A stretch of DNA of 64,000 nt. Origin: Paenibacillus sp. PCH8 (GTDB lineage: Bacteria > Bacillota > Bacilli > Paenibacillales > Paenibacillaceae). The translations under genes were made by a program, and so were the position numbers. The stretch spans positions 186,001 to 250,000 of the forward strand of contig NZ_PKQK01000006.1 in the NCBI RefSeq assembly GCF_002968835.1, given 5' to 3'. Below the pieces are notes generated by a model. That model was given only the letters and a program-made list of their open reading frames with translations, did no database searches and had not been told where the DNA came from. Position 1 is the first letter of the stretch. The number at the start of each line of letters is the position of its first letter. Shown here piece by piece: positions 17,892 to 27,610 of this stretch.

Positions 17892-18431
17892 ATGTTAAAA
17901 AAACGTGATTTGCAGGAATGCCATTCACTGTACAGCTTAATGATGGACCCCGCAGTTTCGCCTTACGTTCGTTATCAATGCCAATCGTATGAAGAATATC
18001 TATTTCTCACTAAACAATTGATGGCCGAAGAAGAGCAAAAAAAAGTGATTTCCCGAACGATTTTGAATGAAACAGGGCAGCCTATTGGAACCATTGATCT
18101 ATATCATGTTGAGCATCAATCCGGTTTTTTAGCCACATGGATTGGATCACCCTTTTTTGGAAATGGGTACAGCCAAAGAGCCAAATCAGCTTTCTTTGTT
18201 GAATTGTTTCTGGAACACGACATTGAAACGGTATTTATGAAGATACGCAAGCAAAATATAAGATCCAGAAAAGCGGTACAAAAACTGCCTTACGTGAAAT
18301 TAGCCCATGATGTGTATCCTGAAGTCTATCAACGGGTTAATATGAATGAACAGATGTATGATCTGTATTATGTTGAACGGTCAGCCTTTTTCGAAAATAG
18401 TATGGATCTGCACCAAGTGGTGGCTACGTAA
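17892..18431 (+). CDS. GNAT-family acetyltransferase (RimJ/RimL-like)
   Basis: A 179-residue protein with RimL-like organisation: YEEYLFLTKQLMAEEEQKK, ETGQPIGTIDLYHVE, then a short acetyl-CoA segment SPFFGNGYSQRAKSAF. The usual Q/R-x-x-G-x-G/A signature is degenerate here. ATG 17892 is preferred over GTG 17880 because AGGTGG lies 8 nt upstream. It may acetylate a protein N-terminus or small amine. Upstream interval 17751-17891 shows no other feature. Confidence 0.7.
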   Translation: MLKKRDLQECHSLYSLMMDPAVSPYVRYQCQSYEEYLFLTKQLMAEEEQKKVISRTILNETGQPIGTIDLYHVEHQSGFLATWIGSPFFGNGYSQRAKSAFFVELFLEHDIETVFMKIRKQNIRSRKAVQKLPYVKLAHDVYPEVYQRVNMNEQMYDLYYVERSAFFENSMDLHQVVAT

Positions 18432-18603
18432 CTTATTCAGAGAGCGTCAACAGCGGCGTCAGAGATGATGACGCTATTTCCTATGAGAAGATCGAATCGG
18501 AACACGGTTGGAAATAAATGCAGGAATATGGAATAGAGAATCGAAAGTCATTAAGAGGTAAAGCGTATGCAACAGTGTGTACGGTTAAAAAAGGAGGCGT
18601 GAA

Positions 18604-18879
18604 ATGAACAATATCAACAAGATTTTGGGTGTAATTCTCATGCTTGGCAGTGTGTTTATTTCGACAATAGAGAGAATCTCAATACGAGTATCTGTTGCTA
18701 TAGTAGAAGCAGGATATGCTTCAGGAGGGACCAACGTGCCCCAGTTCGCTCAGACGAACGAGCATCCAACAGGTATGCTCGTATACTTCATGTTCTTCGT
18801 TGGATTCATACTATTGGTCGCGGGATTCCCGGGGAGTTATAAGAAGAATCGTAATCATACTCATACCAAAGACGTGTAG
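18604..18879 (+). CDS. Small two-helix membrane protein
   Basis: A 91-residue protein with hydrophobic segments near residues 6-22 and 60-80, separated by a polar loop (YASGGTNVPQFAQTNEHPTG), and a basic His-rich tail. The ribosome binding site (AAAAAAGGAGGCG) is excellent, so it is probably real. No family is recognised. It precedes an APH-like kinase gene by 18 bp and may be co-transcribed with it. Confidence 0.65.
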   Translation: MNNINKILGVILMLGSVFISTIERISIRVSVAIVEAGYASGGTNVPQFAQTNEHPTGMLVYFMFFVGFILLVAGFPGSYKKNRNHTHTKDV

Positions 18880-18897
18880 CATTAGGAGGGGATGAGA

Positions 18898-19692
18898 GTG
18901 TCCGAACAGGAGGAAGTGTTCACAGGAGGTAATGTGAATCAGGTTATCAGAATAGGCGAGACGGTTCGCCGGCATGCCAAACCGAATCCATATGTGCATG
19001 AATTGCTTTTACATCTTGAAAAAGTTGGTTATGACCATGCTCCTCGATTTCTGGGAATAGATGAACAAGGAAGAGAAGTACTTTCTTATCTTCAAGGAGT
19101 CGTTCCAGGCAATGATTATCCCGATCTGGAAGAGTATATGTGGTCAGACGAATGTTTGATCGAAGTCGCTAAACTGTTGAGAATTTACCATGATGCGACC
19201 ATTGGATTTACAACATCATCAGAATCAACGAACAGATATCCAGGCATCACTGAAGATGAGGTTGTATGTCATAACGATTTTGCGCCGTATAATGTGGTAT
19301 ACAAGGGCGGTCGTCCTCAAGGGATTATTGATTTTGATATGGCGAGTCCGGGGCCGCGAATGTGGGATATCGCCTATACCTTGTATACATCGGTTCCACT
19401 CGCAGAGTTCTCACCACAGTTGGATGGAAAGGGTGTTATTCCTTACTCTAGCCAGGCTCATGGAGCTGTTCGTAAAGAACGCATTACATTATTTATGATT
19501 ACGTATGGACTGAGTGTGCCGACAGACTTGAAGGAATGGGTCGTATCTCGCATTCGTTTTATGTGTAAAACACTGTCTGATCGTGCGGCTGATGGAGATG
19601 TCGCTTTTATGAAGAGGGTCGAAGAGGGTCATCTATCCCATTACGAGAAAGAAGTTGTTTTTCTTGAAAAACATTGGGATGAATGGGTTTAA
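18898..19692 (+). CDS. Aminoglycoside-phosphotransferase-family (APH) kinase
   Basis: A 264-residue cytosolic kinase-like protein of the APH/choline-kinase fold. Its catalytic loop is VVCHNDFAPYNVVY (HxDxxxxN) and its metal-binding motif GIIDFDMASPGPRMWD. This fold phosphorylates aminoglycosides, homoserine, sugars or other small molecules, and resistance function cannot be claimed. An in-frame ATG at 18892 is only 1-2 nt from AGGAGGGG, so the GTG at 18898 is the likelier start. Confidence 0.8.
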   Translation: MSEQEEVFTGGNVNQVIRIGETVRRHAKPNPYVHELLLHLEKVGYDHAPRFLGIDEQGREVLSYLQGVVPGNDYPDLEEYMWSDECLIEVAKLLRIYHDATIGFTTSSESTNRYPGITEDEVVCHNDFAPYNVVYKGGRPQGIIDFDMASPGPRMWDIAYTLYTSVPLAEFSPQLDGKGVIPYSSQAHGAVRKERITLFMITYGLSVPTDLKEWVVSRIRFMCKTLSDRAADGDVAFMKRVEEGHLSHYEKEVVFLEKHWDEWV

Positions 19693-19707
19693 AATGTTAG
19701 CTAATGG

Positions 19708-19745
19708 ACCGCGTGATAGCCTTTGGGCTACACAGCGGTTTTTTT
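19708..19745 (+). terminator. Rho-independent terminator after the APH-like gene
   Basis: An imperfect stem (ACCGC-TG-TAGCC with GGCTA-CA-GCGGT) and a run of seven or more T lie 15 bp after the stop. Confidence 0.85.
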
Positions 19746-19858
19746 GGTTTTCATCTTTGAATCCCTATAAATTCCTTTTAAATCATTTTCAACAATTGTG
19801 ATCAACAATACAGCAATATTGTTCGGATTAGATTGAAATAACTGTGATACAATTCATT

Positions 19859-19872
19859 GTAAAGCGCTATCA
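19859..19872 (+). promoter_or_regulatory. cre-like site upstream of the AraC/ABC/GH105 cluster
   Basis: GTAAAGCGCTATCA matches 12 of 14 positions of the cre consensus and lies 57 bp before the AraC start, in the gene-free interval 19746-19928. It is compatible with catabolite repression of the whole cluster. Confidence 0.5.
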
Positions 19873-19928
19873 TTTCAAATTATTAAACTATATTGCTTTT
19901 TATATTCTGGGAAGGGAGATCTTTATTG

Positions 19929-20810
19929 ATGCTAACCATACACACCCCGACGAATATGGCTTTACAAGAAAATGAAGTTTATGTGCGATCAGAAGCAGAT
20001 AATTTTCAAGATGAGTGGCCTGTTCATACGCATAATGGGTATGAGATTCACTATTTTATCCAAGGAGATGCGACTTTTTTAATCGGTGACCGAATATACA
20101 AGCCGCTTCCTGGAGATATGTTTATTTTCAGAGGGGGTGTACCCCACCGAATCAATCCTTCAAGAGAAATGGTATACAAGCGAAGTTTCGTCAATTTTAC
20201 CGAATTATTGCTTTTGGACATGCTTGCTGTGAGTCAATTGGAGAATCTGATGTCCATATTTCGTCATCCCAATGGATTGTTAGTGCATTGGTCCCTGGAG
20301 GAGCGTGAACACATCACAGGTATATTTAAGGGGATCAAGGAGGAGATGGATGCAGGAAATACAGGGCATAAAACAATGGTCAAATTAAGTCTTACCCAAT
20401 TGCTACTGCGGATCTACCGGAAAACAACCAGTGAGCAATCCGCCGATCCTATTTTATGTTCTTCCCAGAAGCAGACAAGCGTAAGCCGGGTTCTTCATTA
20501 TTTAAACCAGAACTATACGGAGAATGTTTCTTTGGATGATCTGTCCAAAACTCTCCATTTGAATAAGTACTACATCTGTCATTCTTTTAAAGAGACGACG
20601 GGATATACCATAAGCAATTATATAATACGGAAAAGAGTTGCAGAGGCCAAAAAATTATTGCTGTCAACGGATGCACAAATTTTGTCTATATCGGAGACAC
20701 TAGGATTTAACACACCGGTATATTTTAGCAGGGCCTTTAAACAATATGTGGGTGTATCGCCACAGTTATTCCGTAAAAATGAATTGCTCAACGAAGCCAA
20801 AATTCATTAA
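19929..20810 (+). CDS. AraC-family transcriptional regulator with N-terminal cupin
   Basis: A 293-residue regulator. An N-terminal AraC-binding cupin (HTHNGYEIHYFIQGDATFLI, LPGDMFIFRGGVPHRI) is followed by two C-terminal helix-turn-helix units, about residues 195-290 (VSLDDLSKTLHLNKYYICHS, ILSISETLGFNTPVYFSRAF). The ATG at 19929 is chosen (GGGAAGGGAG about 10 nt upstream), with an in-frame TTG 3 nt before it also possible. Only 22 bp separate it from the downstream binding-protein gene. It most likely activates the uronide-utilisation genes that follow. Confidence 0.9.
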   Translation: MLTIHTPTNMALQENEVYVRSEADNFQDEWPVHTHNGYEIHYFIQGDATFLIGDRIYKPLPGDMFIFRGGVPHRINPSREMVYKRSFVNFTELLLLDMLAVSQLENLMSIFRHPNGLLVHWSLEEREHITGIFKGIKEEMDAGNTGHKTMVKLSLTQLLLRIYRKTTSEQSADPILCSSQKQTSVSRVLHYLNQNYTENVSLDDLSKTLHLNKYYICHSFKETTGYTISNYIIRKRVAEAKKLLLSTDAQILSISETLGFNTPVYFSRAFKQYVGVSPQLFRKNELLNEAKIH

Positions 20811-20832
20811 ACCCTTCCAAGGAGATGTTGAT

Positions 20833-22104
20833 ATGACAAAAAGAACAACGTTTAAGCTCATCACTAGCATGGTCATGGTCATGTTACTCATCGTACTGAC
20901 TGCTTGCGCAAATTCAGGTACCAATGCTAATCCCAAACAAGCAACTCTGGATTTCCTGTGGTTCTCTGACGGAAAAGAAGGAGAAGTTATCAAGGAAATT
21001 ATTAAAGATTATGAGCAAACGAATACAAAGGTTAAGATCAATCTCATTGAAGTAGGCTTCAAGGATATGCAAACCAAATTAAAAACGATGTTATCTGGCG
21101 GAAAGCCACCTGCTCTGAGCCGGGTTACGGATACGGGATCATTTGCTAATCAGGCGGTTGATCTTACACCCTACGTGGATAATGCTGATCAATTCAAGGA
21201 TCAATTTATTGACTCACTGAAACCTTATTATGTCATTAACGACAAGCTGGTAGCTGCACCTATGGATGTCACAGCGAATGGGTTGATATATAACAAAACC
21301 TTATTTGATAAAGCGGGTGTTCAAGTACCGACCTCTCCTGATCAGGTATGGACGTGGGATGAATACACAGCTGCGTTAAAAGAGGTTATGGACAAAGGCG
21401 GAGCACGATATGGCATGGTATGGGATGTCACACCGCATAGATGGTCCACTCTTTTGTATCAGTATGGCGGAAGCATCTTAACGGAGGATGGCACTGCGGC
21501 AGCGATTAACGATGAAGCCGGCATCCGTTCCATGGAGAAGTTCAAACAACTTCATCAAGAAGGGATCATGCCCGAATCGGTATGGCTCGGAGGGGAAAAT
21601 CCGAACAACCTGTTCCGTTCCGGAACGGTGGCTACTCACTGGGCCGGCAACTGGATGATCAGCAATTACAAGGATATCACCGATTTTGAATGGGGAGTCA
21701 CCTATATGCCGAAAGGAACACAACGTTCTTCAGTACCAGGCGGGAAGTTTCTGATGGCTTTTAAAGGCAGCGGATATGAGCAGGAGGCGGCAGAATTTAT
21801 TGAGTATTTAACGTCCAAAGAAGTGAATTCAAAATATAACCAAGAATCATTGTTTATGAGTCCGCGGAAGGACAGCTCTGTATTGAATTATGAATTCGGC
21901 AAGGAGATGTTTGAAATTTTCGCGGATGAACTGAAGAACAGTTCGCCTCTTGCAGCTAATGACTGGTCCAGACAGACGATTATATCCAAAATTTCAACGG
22001 ACCTGAAAAATAATATTGTTGAGGTTTTATCCGATAAGGCAACTCCGCAGGAGGCATTGGATCGAACAGCCAAGCTGATTAACGAGGCTATTGGCAGTCA
22101 ATAA
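20833..22104 (+). CDS. ABC transporter extracellular sugar-binding lipoprotein (family 1)
   Basis: A 423-residue lipoprotein with a signal segment and lipobox VLTAC (Cys near residue 24). A family-1 solute-binding fold follows: LDFLWFSDGKEGEVIKEII, LKTMLSGGKPPALSRV, WTWDEYTAALKE and RSGTVATHWAGNWM. Such proteins deliver oligosaccharides to MalF/MalG-type permeases, and the next two genes encode these. The long frame upstream of ATG 20833 overlaps AraC and is ignored; AAGGAGATG precedes the chosen start. The ligand is inferred to be a uronic-acid oligosaccharide from the GH105 gene downstream. Confidence 0.9.
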   Translation: MTKRTTFKLITSMVMVMLLIVLTACANSGTNANPKQATLDFLWFSDGKEGEVIKEIIKDYEQTNTKVKINLIEVGFKDMQTKLKTMLSGGKPPALSRVTDTGSFANQAVDLTPYVDNADQFKDQFIDSLKPYYVINDKLVAAPMDVTANGLIYNKTLFDKAGVQVPTSPDQVWTWDEYTAALKEVMDKGGARYGMVWDVTPHRWSTLLYQYGGSILTEDGTAAAINDEAGIRSMEKFKQLHQEGIMPESVWLGGENPNNLFRSGTVATHWAGNWMISNYKDITDFEWGVTYMPKGTQRSSVPGGKFLMAFKGSGYEQEAAEFIEYLTSKEVNSKYNQESLFMSPRKDSSVLNYEFGKEMFEIFADELKNSSPLAANDWSRQTIISKISTDLKNNIVEVLSDKATPQEALDRTAKLINEAIGSQ

Positions 22105-22195
22105 ACGTAAAGCGCTTTGGTTAATTCGTATACGGGGGCTTACCGATTCCTGTGAAGCCTCCCTTTCGAATAACGCATAAGGAAGGGGCAAGCAG

Positions 22196-23101
22196 ATGAG
22201 TGAAGGACAACGGTTAAACAAAAATACGCTGGCCAAACAGAACAGGAAGCTCGTTATTGCTCCTTATCTGTTTATACTACCCAACCTCCTGATCTTTGGA
22301 ACTTTTATCGTATTTCCTTCTTTATTGGGCCTCTATTATTCCTTCCATGTCTATGATGGATTGAACCCAATGAAGTTCAACGGGCTGGATAATTATATCA
22401 AAATTATAGGGGATCGGGAATTTTGGTCGACCATCGGACGAACGGGGATTTATGCAGCAATTGTTGTCCCGCTAATATATGCAGCAGCGTTAGGCATTGC
22501 TTTGCTGCTTGCGCGCGAGATTAGAATGCGCGGGTTCTTCAGGGCCGTATTTTACTGGCCGACCATGATTTCTTACATTATCGTAGGATTGACCTGGAAG
22601 TGGATTTTCGGAGATTCATTTGGCATTTTGAATCATCTGCTAACCGTGGTTGGTGTGGAACCTATCGGCTTTTTAACCTCTTCCTTTTGGGCAAATACGG
22701 CTGTAATCATCGCGACGGTATGGTCACGTGCAGGCTTTTTCATGGTCATTTTTATCGCGGGCTTGCAGGCCATACCTACGGATTACTATGAGGCTGCCCG
22801 CTTGGACGGGGCAACGGGAATAAAGGTGTTTAGATATATTACGCTCCCGCTGTTGAAGCCCACAAGCTTGCTTGTTGTTATGCTGACTCTGATTGATGCG
22901 TTCAAAGCATTCCCACTTATGTTTGCGCTTACAGGTGGTGGACCGGGCAAAGATACCACCTATATTGTTCAATATATTTATGAGATTGGTTTTAACAGGC
23001 AGGAGCTTGGCTTGGCCAGTGCCATGTCGGTGATACTGTTTATCCTTATTGGCGGATTCTCGGCACTGCAATTTCGTCTATCGAAAGGAGGGGCTGTGTG
23101 A
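22196..23101 (+). CDS. Sugar ABC transporter permease, MalF/UgpA type
   Basis: A 301-residue inner-membrane permease with six predicted helices and the conserved EAA loop (TDYYEAARLDGATGIKVFRYITLP). It begins at ATG 22196 behind GGAAGGGG, 91 bp after the binding-protein gene. Its stop overlaps the next permease start by one base. It forms the channel with the next gene. No ATPase is encoded nearby; as in many Firmicutes, a shared MsmX-type ATPase elsewhere is expected. Confidence 0.92.
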   Translation: MSEGQRLNKNTLAKQNRKLVIAPYLFILPNLLIFGTFIVFPSLLGLYYSFHVYDGLNPMKFNGLDNYIKIIGDREFWSTIGRTGIYAAIVVPLIYAAALGIALLLAREIRMRGFFRAVFYWPTMISYIIVGLTWKWIFGDSFGILNHLLTVVGVEPIGFLTSSFWANTAVIIATVWSRAGFFMVIFIAGLQAIPTDYYEAARLDGATGIKVFRYITLPLLKPTSLLVVMLTLIDAFKAFPLMFALTGGGPGKDTTYIVQYIYEIGFNRQELGLASAMSVILFILIGGFSALQFRLSKGGAV

Positions 23102-23925
23102 TGGTCATGAAGCCTATGGTCAAAATCTTCATCTACAGTCTGTTAAGTGTTGCCGCAGTGGTGTGGCTCCTGCCTGTCCTGTGGGTCGTGATTTCTGCTT
23201 TGAAAACGAATAGCGATCTGTACAGCTTCCCTCCCAAGCTGTGGCCGCAGCCAATCACCTTCGAGCATTTCAAGGAGGCATTCAGTAAAGGCGATTTTGG
23301 CTTGTATTTTATGAATAGTACGATCGTAACTGTAAGCTCAACGCTGCTACTGTTGCTGATTAACTCCATGGCAGGCTTTGCATTGGCGAAATATCGCTTC
23401 CGCGGAAGCGCGATCATATTAATTGCTTTTGTCTCAACACTCATGATTCCAATTGAGGTAATTATGATCCCCATATTCAAGGTGCTGAGCGCACTGGGGC
23501 TGTATAATAGCCTGCTCGCGATTATTATCCCGCCAGCAGCAACCCCAACAGGTGTGTTCCTTATGCGGCAGTATTTGCTGAGCGTACCGGACGAACTGTT
23601 GGAAGCTGCACGGATGGATGGAGCGGGCGAATGGAAAATTTACTGGAGCATCATTCTTCCCATAGCGAAGCCGATTCTTGCGGTGCTCGCGATCTTCTCC
23701 TTCATGTGGAGATGGGATGATTTTGTATGGCCGTTAATCGCTATTAGTGATCCATCGAAATATACGATTCAGCTTGCGCTCTCTAATTTTATTGGTGAAT
23801 ACAACGTAGATTGGGGCAGTTTGCTTGCGATGTCTGTAATCACGATGCTTCCGGTACTGATTGTTTTTATGGTATTCCAGCGATATTTTGTCAGCGGTAT
23901 GATTACTTCAGGTATGAAAGGATGA
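23101..23925 (+). CDS. Sugar ABC transporter permease, MalG/UgpE type
   Basis: A 274-residue permease with six helices and the EAA loop (PDELLEAARMDGAGEWKIYWSIILP). The start at ATG 23101 overlaps the preceding TGA and has GGAGGGG 8 nt upstream; in-frame GTG 23098 and ATG 23107 are alternatives. It partners the preceding MalF-type permease. The next gene begins 5 nt downstream, so the transporter and the 851-residue protein are clearly one operon. Confidence 0.92.
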   Translation: MVMKPMVKIFIYSLLSVAAVVWLLPVLWVVISALKTNSDLYSFPPKLWPQPITFEHFKEAFSKGDFGLYFMNSTIVTVSSTLLLLLINSMAGFALAKYRFRGSAIILIAFVSTLMIPIEVIMIPIFKVLSALGLYNSLLAIIIPPAATPTGVFLMRQYLLSVPDELLEAARMDGAGEWKIYWSIILPIAKPILAVLAIFSFMWRWDDFVWPLIAISDPSKYTIQLALSNFIGEYNVDWGSLLAMSVITMLPVLIVFMVFQRYFVSGMITSGMKG

Positions 23926-23930
23926 GTTGA

Positions 23931-26486
23931 ATGTCAGATATTACCCGTGATGGGACGGATACCTTGAATTATAAACCTATGAAATTAGGCCACAATCAGG
24001 TCATTAATCATTGGATGATCAGTGGCATATATACGAAGCCTGTTGCCTTTGTTCCAACAACGATGGAGGGGGATATTAATGATTGGCTTATCGATGGTTT
24101 TGCCATTCATGAGAATCCATGCAGAAAGGAATTTGTAGAACATAGGCGAACGCAGCCTGTGAAGCGATTTTTTGATCAATGGAGCGAGTTTCCAAGTCCG
24201 GGAGACAGCTTCGTTGGAGAAGAGAACGGGATGCCTTGGGCACTGTATTCTCCCTGGAATAATCCACGGGTGGAGCAATCAGGATTCTGGTTTGTCCCTA
24301 CACATCTGCGCAGTTACGCGGCGACAAGGCTAATTTCTTCGACTGCTCATACCGCCTCTTTACGGATTAAGACCTATGGCAGTCTGACGTTGTGGGTGAA
24401 TGGGGAAATGGTAACGGATTTTGCGCCACTCATGCGTAACAAGGAACAGGAAATCGTTATCAAAGCTGAACTTGTAGCTGGAATCAATGAGATCTATGCC
24501 TGCTGGGAGGATCTGGCTGAGCGGGATACGATGTATGCTTTTGCGGTGGAATACTTGGGAGACGAGGAATTAGTGATTTCCCTGCCTATTGCTCCTCATT
24601 TGGCGGAGCCCGTAAAATCCGCAGAGCAAGCTCTCGAACAGGCTTATTTTCCTTCGGATATCTTTAGAGGTGAGCAGATTAAGCTCAAGCTGCCGCTTCC
24701 CTTCCCGGACATCGTTAGCGAGGTTGATATTCAGTATGGCAATTTCTTTGATGGCACCGAAAATAAGACGATACACATATCCGAAAAGGAAACGGACCTG
24801 GTCCTCGCACATACCAATGAACTCGGTCATCATTACGTGTATTTCACGCTGGCTATTTCAGTTTCAAATGTAGTACTAACCAAGAAGTTTGGCTGTCAAT
24901 CTTACGATACCAGCTATGATGCGGCTGCTCAGCAAGCTGCGGATCTGGAAGCCCGCAAATCCCTGGCTCTGCGATGCATCGCTGAGAAGGGCAGTCCCAA
25001 TATTCATAAGGCCATCGCCATGCTAAAAACAGGAGGTAATCTGCAAGAAGCGGAGAACATTTTGCTTGATGGTGTGGAAGGCATTGAGCAACGGAAGGAT
25101 TGCAGTGACTTCTATCTAGTGGGGCTGTTTCGTCTTTGGAGAGATGAACGACATAGCGGTTTGTTCAGTGAATCGTTCTGGGATCGGGTAAAAGCAAGTA
25201 TACTGGGCTATCGATATTGGATTGATGAACCTGGCGATGATGTGATGTGGTTCTTCAGTGAGAACCATGCTTTGTTATTCCATACCAATGAGCTGTTAGC
25301 CGGACAGTTGTTTGGAGATGAAACGTTCAGCAACAGTGGTGAATCCGGTGAAGTACATCGTCAAAAAGCAGAGCAGAGGCTTGCCTTATGGTTTGAACGC
25401 TTTTTGGATGAAGGATTGGCAGAATGGAATTCAAGTGCATACATTCCGATTGATGCGGTTGGACTGTTGCATATCTATGAATTTGCCCATAACGAACAGC
25501 TCAGGCAGCAAGCTCAAAAGGCAATGGACCTGTTATTCTATTATATTACCGTTCAAATGCATCAGGGAGTCTTGTCTACAACGTTCGGGCGCAGCTATGA
25601 GAAGGAATTGCTGGGCAGTTATGCAGCGGGAACGACTTCAATGTGCTGGATCGCTTATGGCGTTGGTCATGTAAACAATTATTCAATAAGCAATGTTGCC
25701 TTGAGTTTATCCGATTACAGTCCTCCAACAGCGTATCAGGAACATCTGTTGCTCGGAGAGAATCAGCAATTGGTGTTCGCCAATCAACAGGGCAAGGGAG
25801 GCTACGCCAAGCTCTATCATTGTCGGACAAAGGAATACTCCTTATCCTCAATCATTCGTTTTCGTCCCGGCAAGCCAGGTTATCAGGAGCATGTCCAGCA
25901 TTTATCTCTGTCACCTGAGGCGCAGATTTGGGTGAATCATCCGGCAGAAATATACAAGCATGGGGATGGTCGTCCTTGCTTCTGGGCTGGGAATGGGATA
26001 CTGCCCGATGTTGTTCAGCATGAAGGGATTGCTTTGATGATGTTTGATATTCCTGCCGACCACACCTCTGACTGGACACATGCTTATTTTCCTACCCACT
26101 CCTTCACGGAATGGGTAAAGTATGAGAACTGGCATTTTGCCCGTTTGGATCAGGGGTATGCGGCCATATATGCGGCGAACGGGACGCGTATGGAGAACAA
26201 CGGAGTGACGAGAGAGCGTGAGCTTATTTCCCCTGGATTGCGTAATGCCTGGATTATAAGAGCAGGAAACGAACAGCAATTCGGATCATTTGACGCTTTT
26301 ATAAACCAAGTTCGTTCTGCAAGCCCGCAATTCGACAGTCAAGCTTTAACGCTCACTCTAACAGACCCAGTGTATGGTCCAATCCAATGGGGATTGAACA
26401 AGCCCTTCCATATTCAAGAAGAGGAAATCGTACACAACGGGCATGGAGTGAAGGGACAGCTGAAGTTACTGGACATGGAGCGCTGA
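23931..26486 (+). CDS. Uncharacterised 851-residue protein, candidate cytosolic polysaccharide lyase or glycoside hydrolase
   Basis: No signal peptide or membrane segment, so cytosolic. Residues about 1-230 look beta-rich and include a jelly-roll-like stretch (LRIKTYGSLTLWVNGEMVTD). The middle (about 330-610) looks helical, with WFFSENHALLFHTNELLAGQ and YIPIDAVGLLHIYEFA, reminiscent of the (alpha/alpha)6 toroid of polysaccharide lyases and heparinase-like enzymes. The C-terminal 240 residues are again beta-rich. It is co-transcribed with an oligosaccharide importer and followed by a GH105 enzyme that acts on unsaturated uronides, which a lyase would supply. No catalytic residues can be assigned with confidence; enzyme class is inference. 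It is a real gene by frame length, coupling and ribosome binding site. Confidence 0.85.
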   Translation: MSDITRDGTDTLNYKPMKLGHNQVINHWMISGIYTKPVAFVPTTMEGDINDWLIDGFAIHENPCRKEFVEHRRTQPVKRFFDQWSEFPSPGDSFVGEENGMPWALYSPWNNPRVEQSGFWFVPTHLRSYAATRLISSTAHTASLRIKTYGSLTLWVNGEMVTDFAPLMRNKEQEIVIKAELVAGINEIYACWEDLAERDTMYAFAVEYLGDEELVISLPIAPHLAEPVKSAEQALEQAYFPSDIFRGEQIKLKLPLPFPDIVSEVDIQYGNFFDGTENKTIHISEKETDLVLAHTNELGHHYVYFTLAISVSNVVLTKKFGCQSYDTSYDAAAQQAADLEARKSLALRCIAEKGSPNIHKAIAMLKTGGNLQEAENILLDGVEGIEQRKDCSDFYLVGLFRLWRDERHSGLFSESFWDRVKASILGYRYWIDEPGDDVMWFFSENHALLFHTNELLAGQLFGDETFSNSGESGEVHRQKAEQRLALWFERFLDEGLAEWNSSAYIPIDAVGLLHIYEFAHNEQLRQQAQKAMDLLFYYITVQMHQGVLSTTFGRSYEKELLGSYAAGTTSMCWIAYGVGHVNNYSISNVALSLSDYSPPTAYQEHLLLGENQQLVFANQQGKGGYAKLYHCRTKEYSLSSIIRFRPGKPGYQEHVQHLSLSPEAQIWVNHPAEIYKHGDGRPCFWAGNGILPDVVQHEGIALMMFDIPADHTSDWTHAYFPTHSFTEWVKYENWHFARLDQGYAAIYAANGTRMENNGVTRERELISPGLRNAWIIRAGNEQQFGSFDAFINQVRSASPQFDSQALTLTLTDPVYGPIQWGLNKPFHIQEEEIVHNGHGVKGQLKLLDMER

Positions 26487-26521
26487 ATCATGTGCAAGAA
26501 ACCAAGGGAGTGATAAGCAAC

Positions 26522-27592
26522 ATGCCGAATCAAATGGTGCTACAGGAGAGAATAAGCAAGGTATCCCAAGCGATGGAGTCTATGAAAAACACAAGCATCA
26601 ATGAACAGTTTCCAATCGGACTAATCGACATACATCTATGGGAATGGCCTCAAGGTGTCGGTCTGTATGGCTTGCTTCAGCTCCATGAGACAACTAAAGA
26701 TCCTAAAGTGCTGGAATTTCTCGAATCATGGTACAATGCAAGGCTGATGGAAGGATTACCGGAAAAAAATGTGAACACTTGCGCTCCGCTCCTTACTTTG
26801 ATCTCATTATGCGAGCTGACCGGAAACCCGGAGTACGAACAGGTCTGTGAGGAGTGGAGCAGTTGGATCATGGATGGGCTGCTGCGAACCGGAGATGGGG
26901 CATTTCAGCACATGATCACGGGAGACGCCAATGATGGTCAAATTCTGATTGATACCCTGTTTATGACGGTGCTATTTTTGGCCAAGGCAGGGGTATACTT
27001 CAAGAAACCCGACATGGTGGAAGAAGCCAAACGACAGTTTCTTGTGCATATCAAATATCTGTATAACAAGCAAACCGGATTGTTCTATCATGGCTGGGAT
27101 TTCAATGAAAATCATAACTATGGTGCTGTTCATTGGGGAAGAGGCAATGCATGGTATACGGCGGGAGTTATGGATTTCCTGAATATCATTCCGATCGAAG
27201 ACGGGCTGAAGGCCTATCTGTTGGACACAGCAACCGCTCAAGTCAGAGCACTGAGTAAGCTTCAGGGTGAGGATGGCATGTGGCACACCGTGCTGGATGA
27301 CCCCGAATCATACAAAGAAACATCGGCAACAGCAGCGATTGGATACGGCATTCTCAAGGGAATCCGGTATGGATACCTGGATGAATCCTATCGCCAGAAT
27401 GGCTTGAAAGCGCTTGAAGCGGTGTTGAAACAAATTGATGATCACGGAGTCGTACAGCAGGTGTCCTACGGAACTCCTGTAGGGCAGGATGCTCAGTTTT
27501 ATAAAGATATATCGATTAGTCCGATGGGTTATGGACAAGCACTTACGTTGTTCATCCTGATTGAGGGCTTGCGGGTTCCAGCCGCCGAATAA
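26522..27592 (+). CDS. GH105 unsaturated rhamnogalacturonyl hydrolase-like (YteR/YesR family)
   Basis: A 356-residue cytosolic (alpha/alpha)6-barrel enzyme. The candidate catalytic Asp is in LIDTLFMTVLFLAKAG (Asp144, corresponding to the catalytic Asp of YteR). The conserved HWGRGNAWYTAG (residues 204-215) and KETSATAAIGYGILKGI follow. GH105/GH88 enzymes hydrate the 4,5-double bond of unsaturated uronic-acid residues left by lyases. The frame is open from 26387 inside the previous gene, but ATG 26522 behind AAGGGAGTG gives a normal N-terminus. As last gene of the operon it points to pectin, rhamnogalacturonan or a related uronide as substrate. Confidence 0.87.
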   Translation: MPNQMVLQERISKVSQAMESMKNTSINEQFPIGLIDIHLWEWPQGVGLYGLLQLHETTKDPKVLEFLESWYNARLMEGLPEKNVNTCAPLLTLISLCELTGNPEYEQVCEEWSSWIMDGLLRTGDGAFQHMITGDANDGQILIDTLFMTVLFLAKAGVYFKKPDMVEEAKRQFLVHIKYLYNKQTGLFYHGWDFNENHNYGAVHWGRGNAWYTAGVMDFLNIIPIEDGLKAYLLDTATAQVRALSKLQGEDGMWHTVLDDPESYKETSATAAIGYGILKGIRYGYLDESYRQNGLKALEAVLKQIDDHGVVQQVSYGTPVGQDAQFYKDISISPMGYGQALTLFILIEGLRVPAAE

Positions 27593-27610
27593 AATAAGGC
27601 GGACTCCTGT

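Noticed and set aside
22107..22120. cre-like GTAAAGCGCTTTGG after the binding-protein gene
   Set aside because: Only 10 of 14 consensus positions match and it lies inside an operon.
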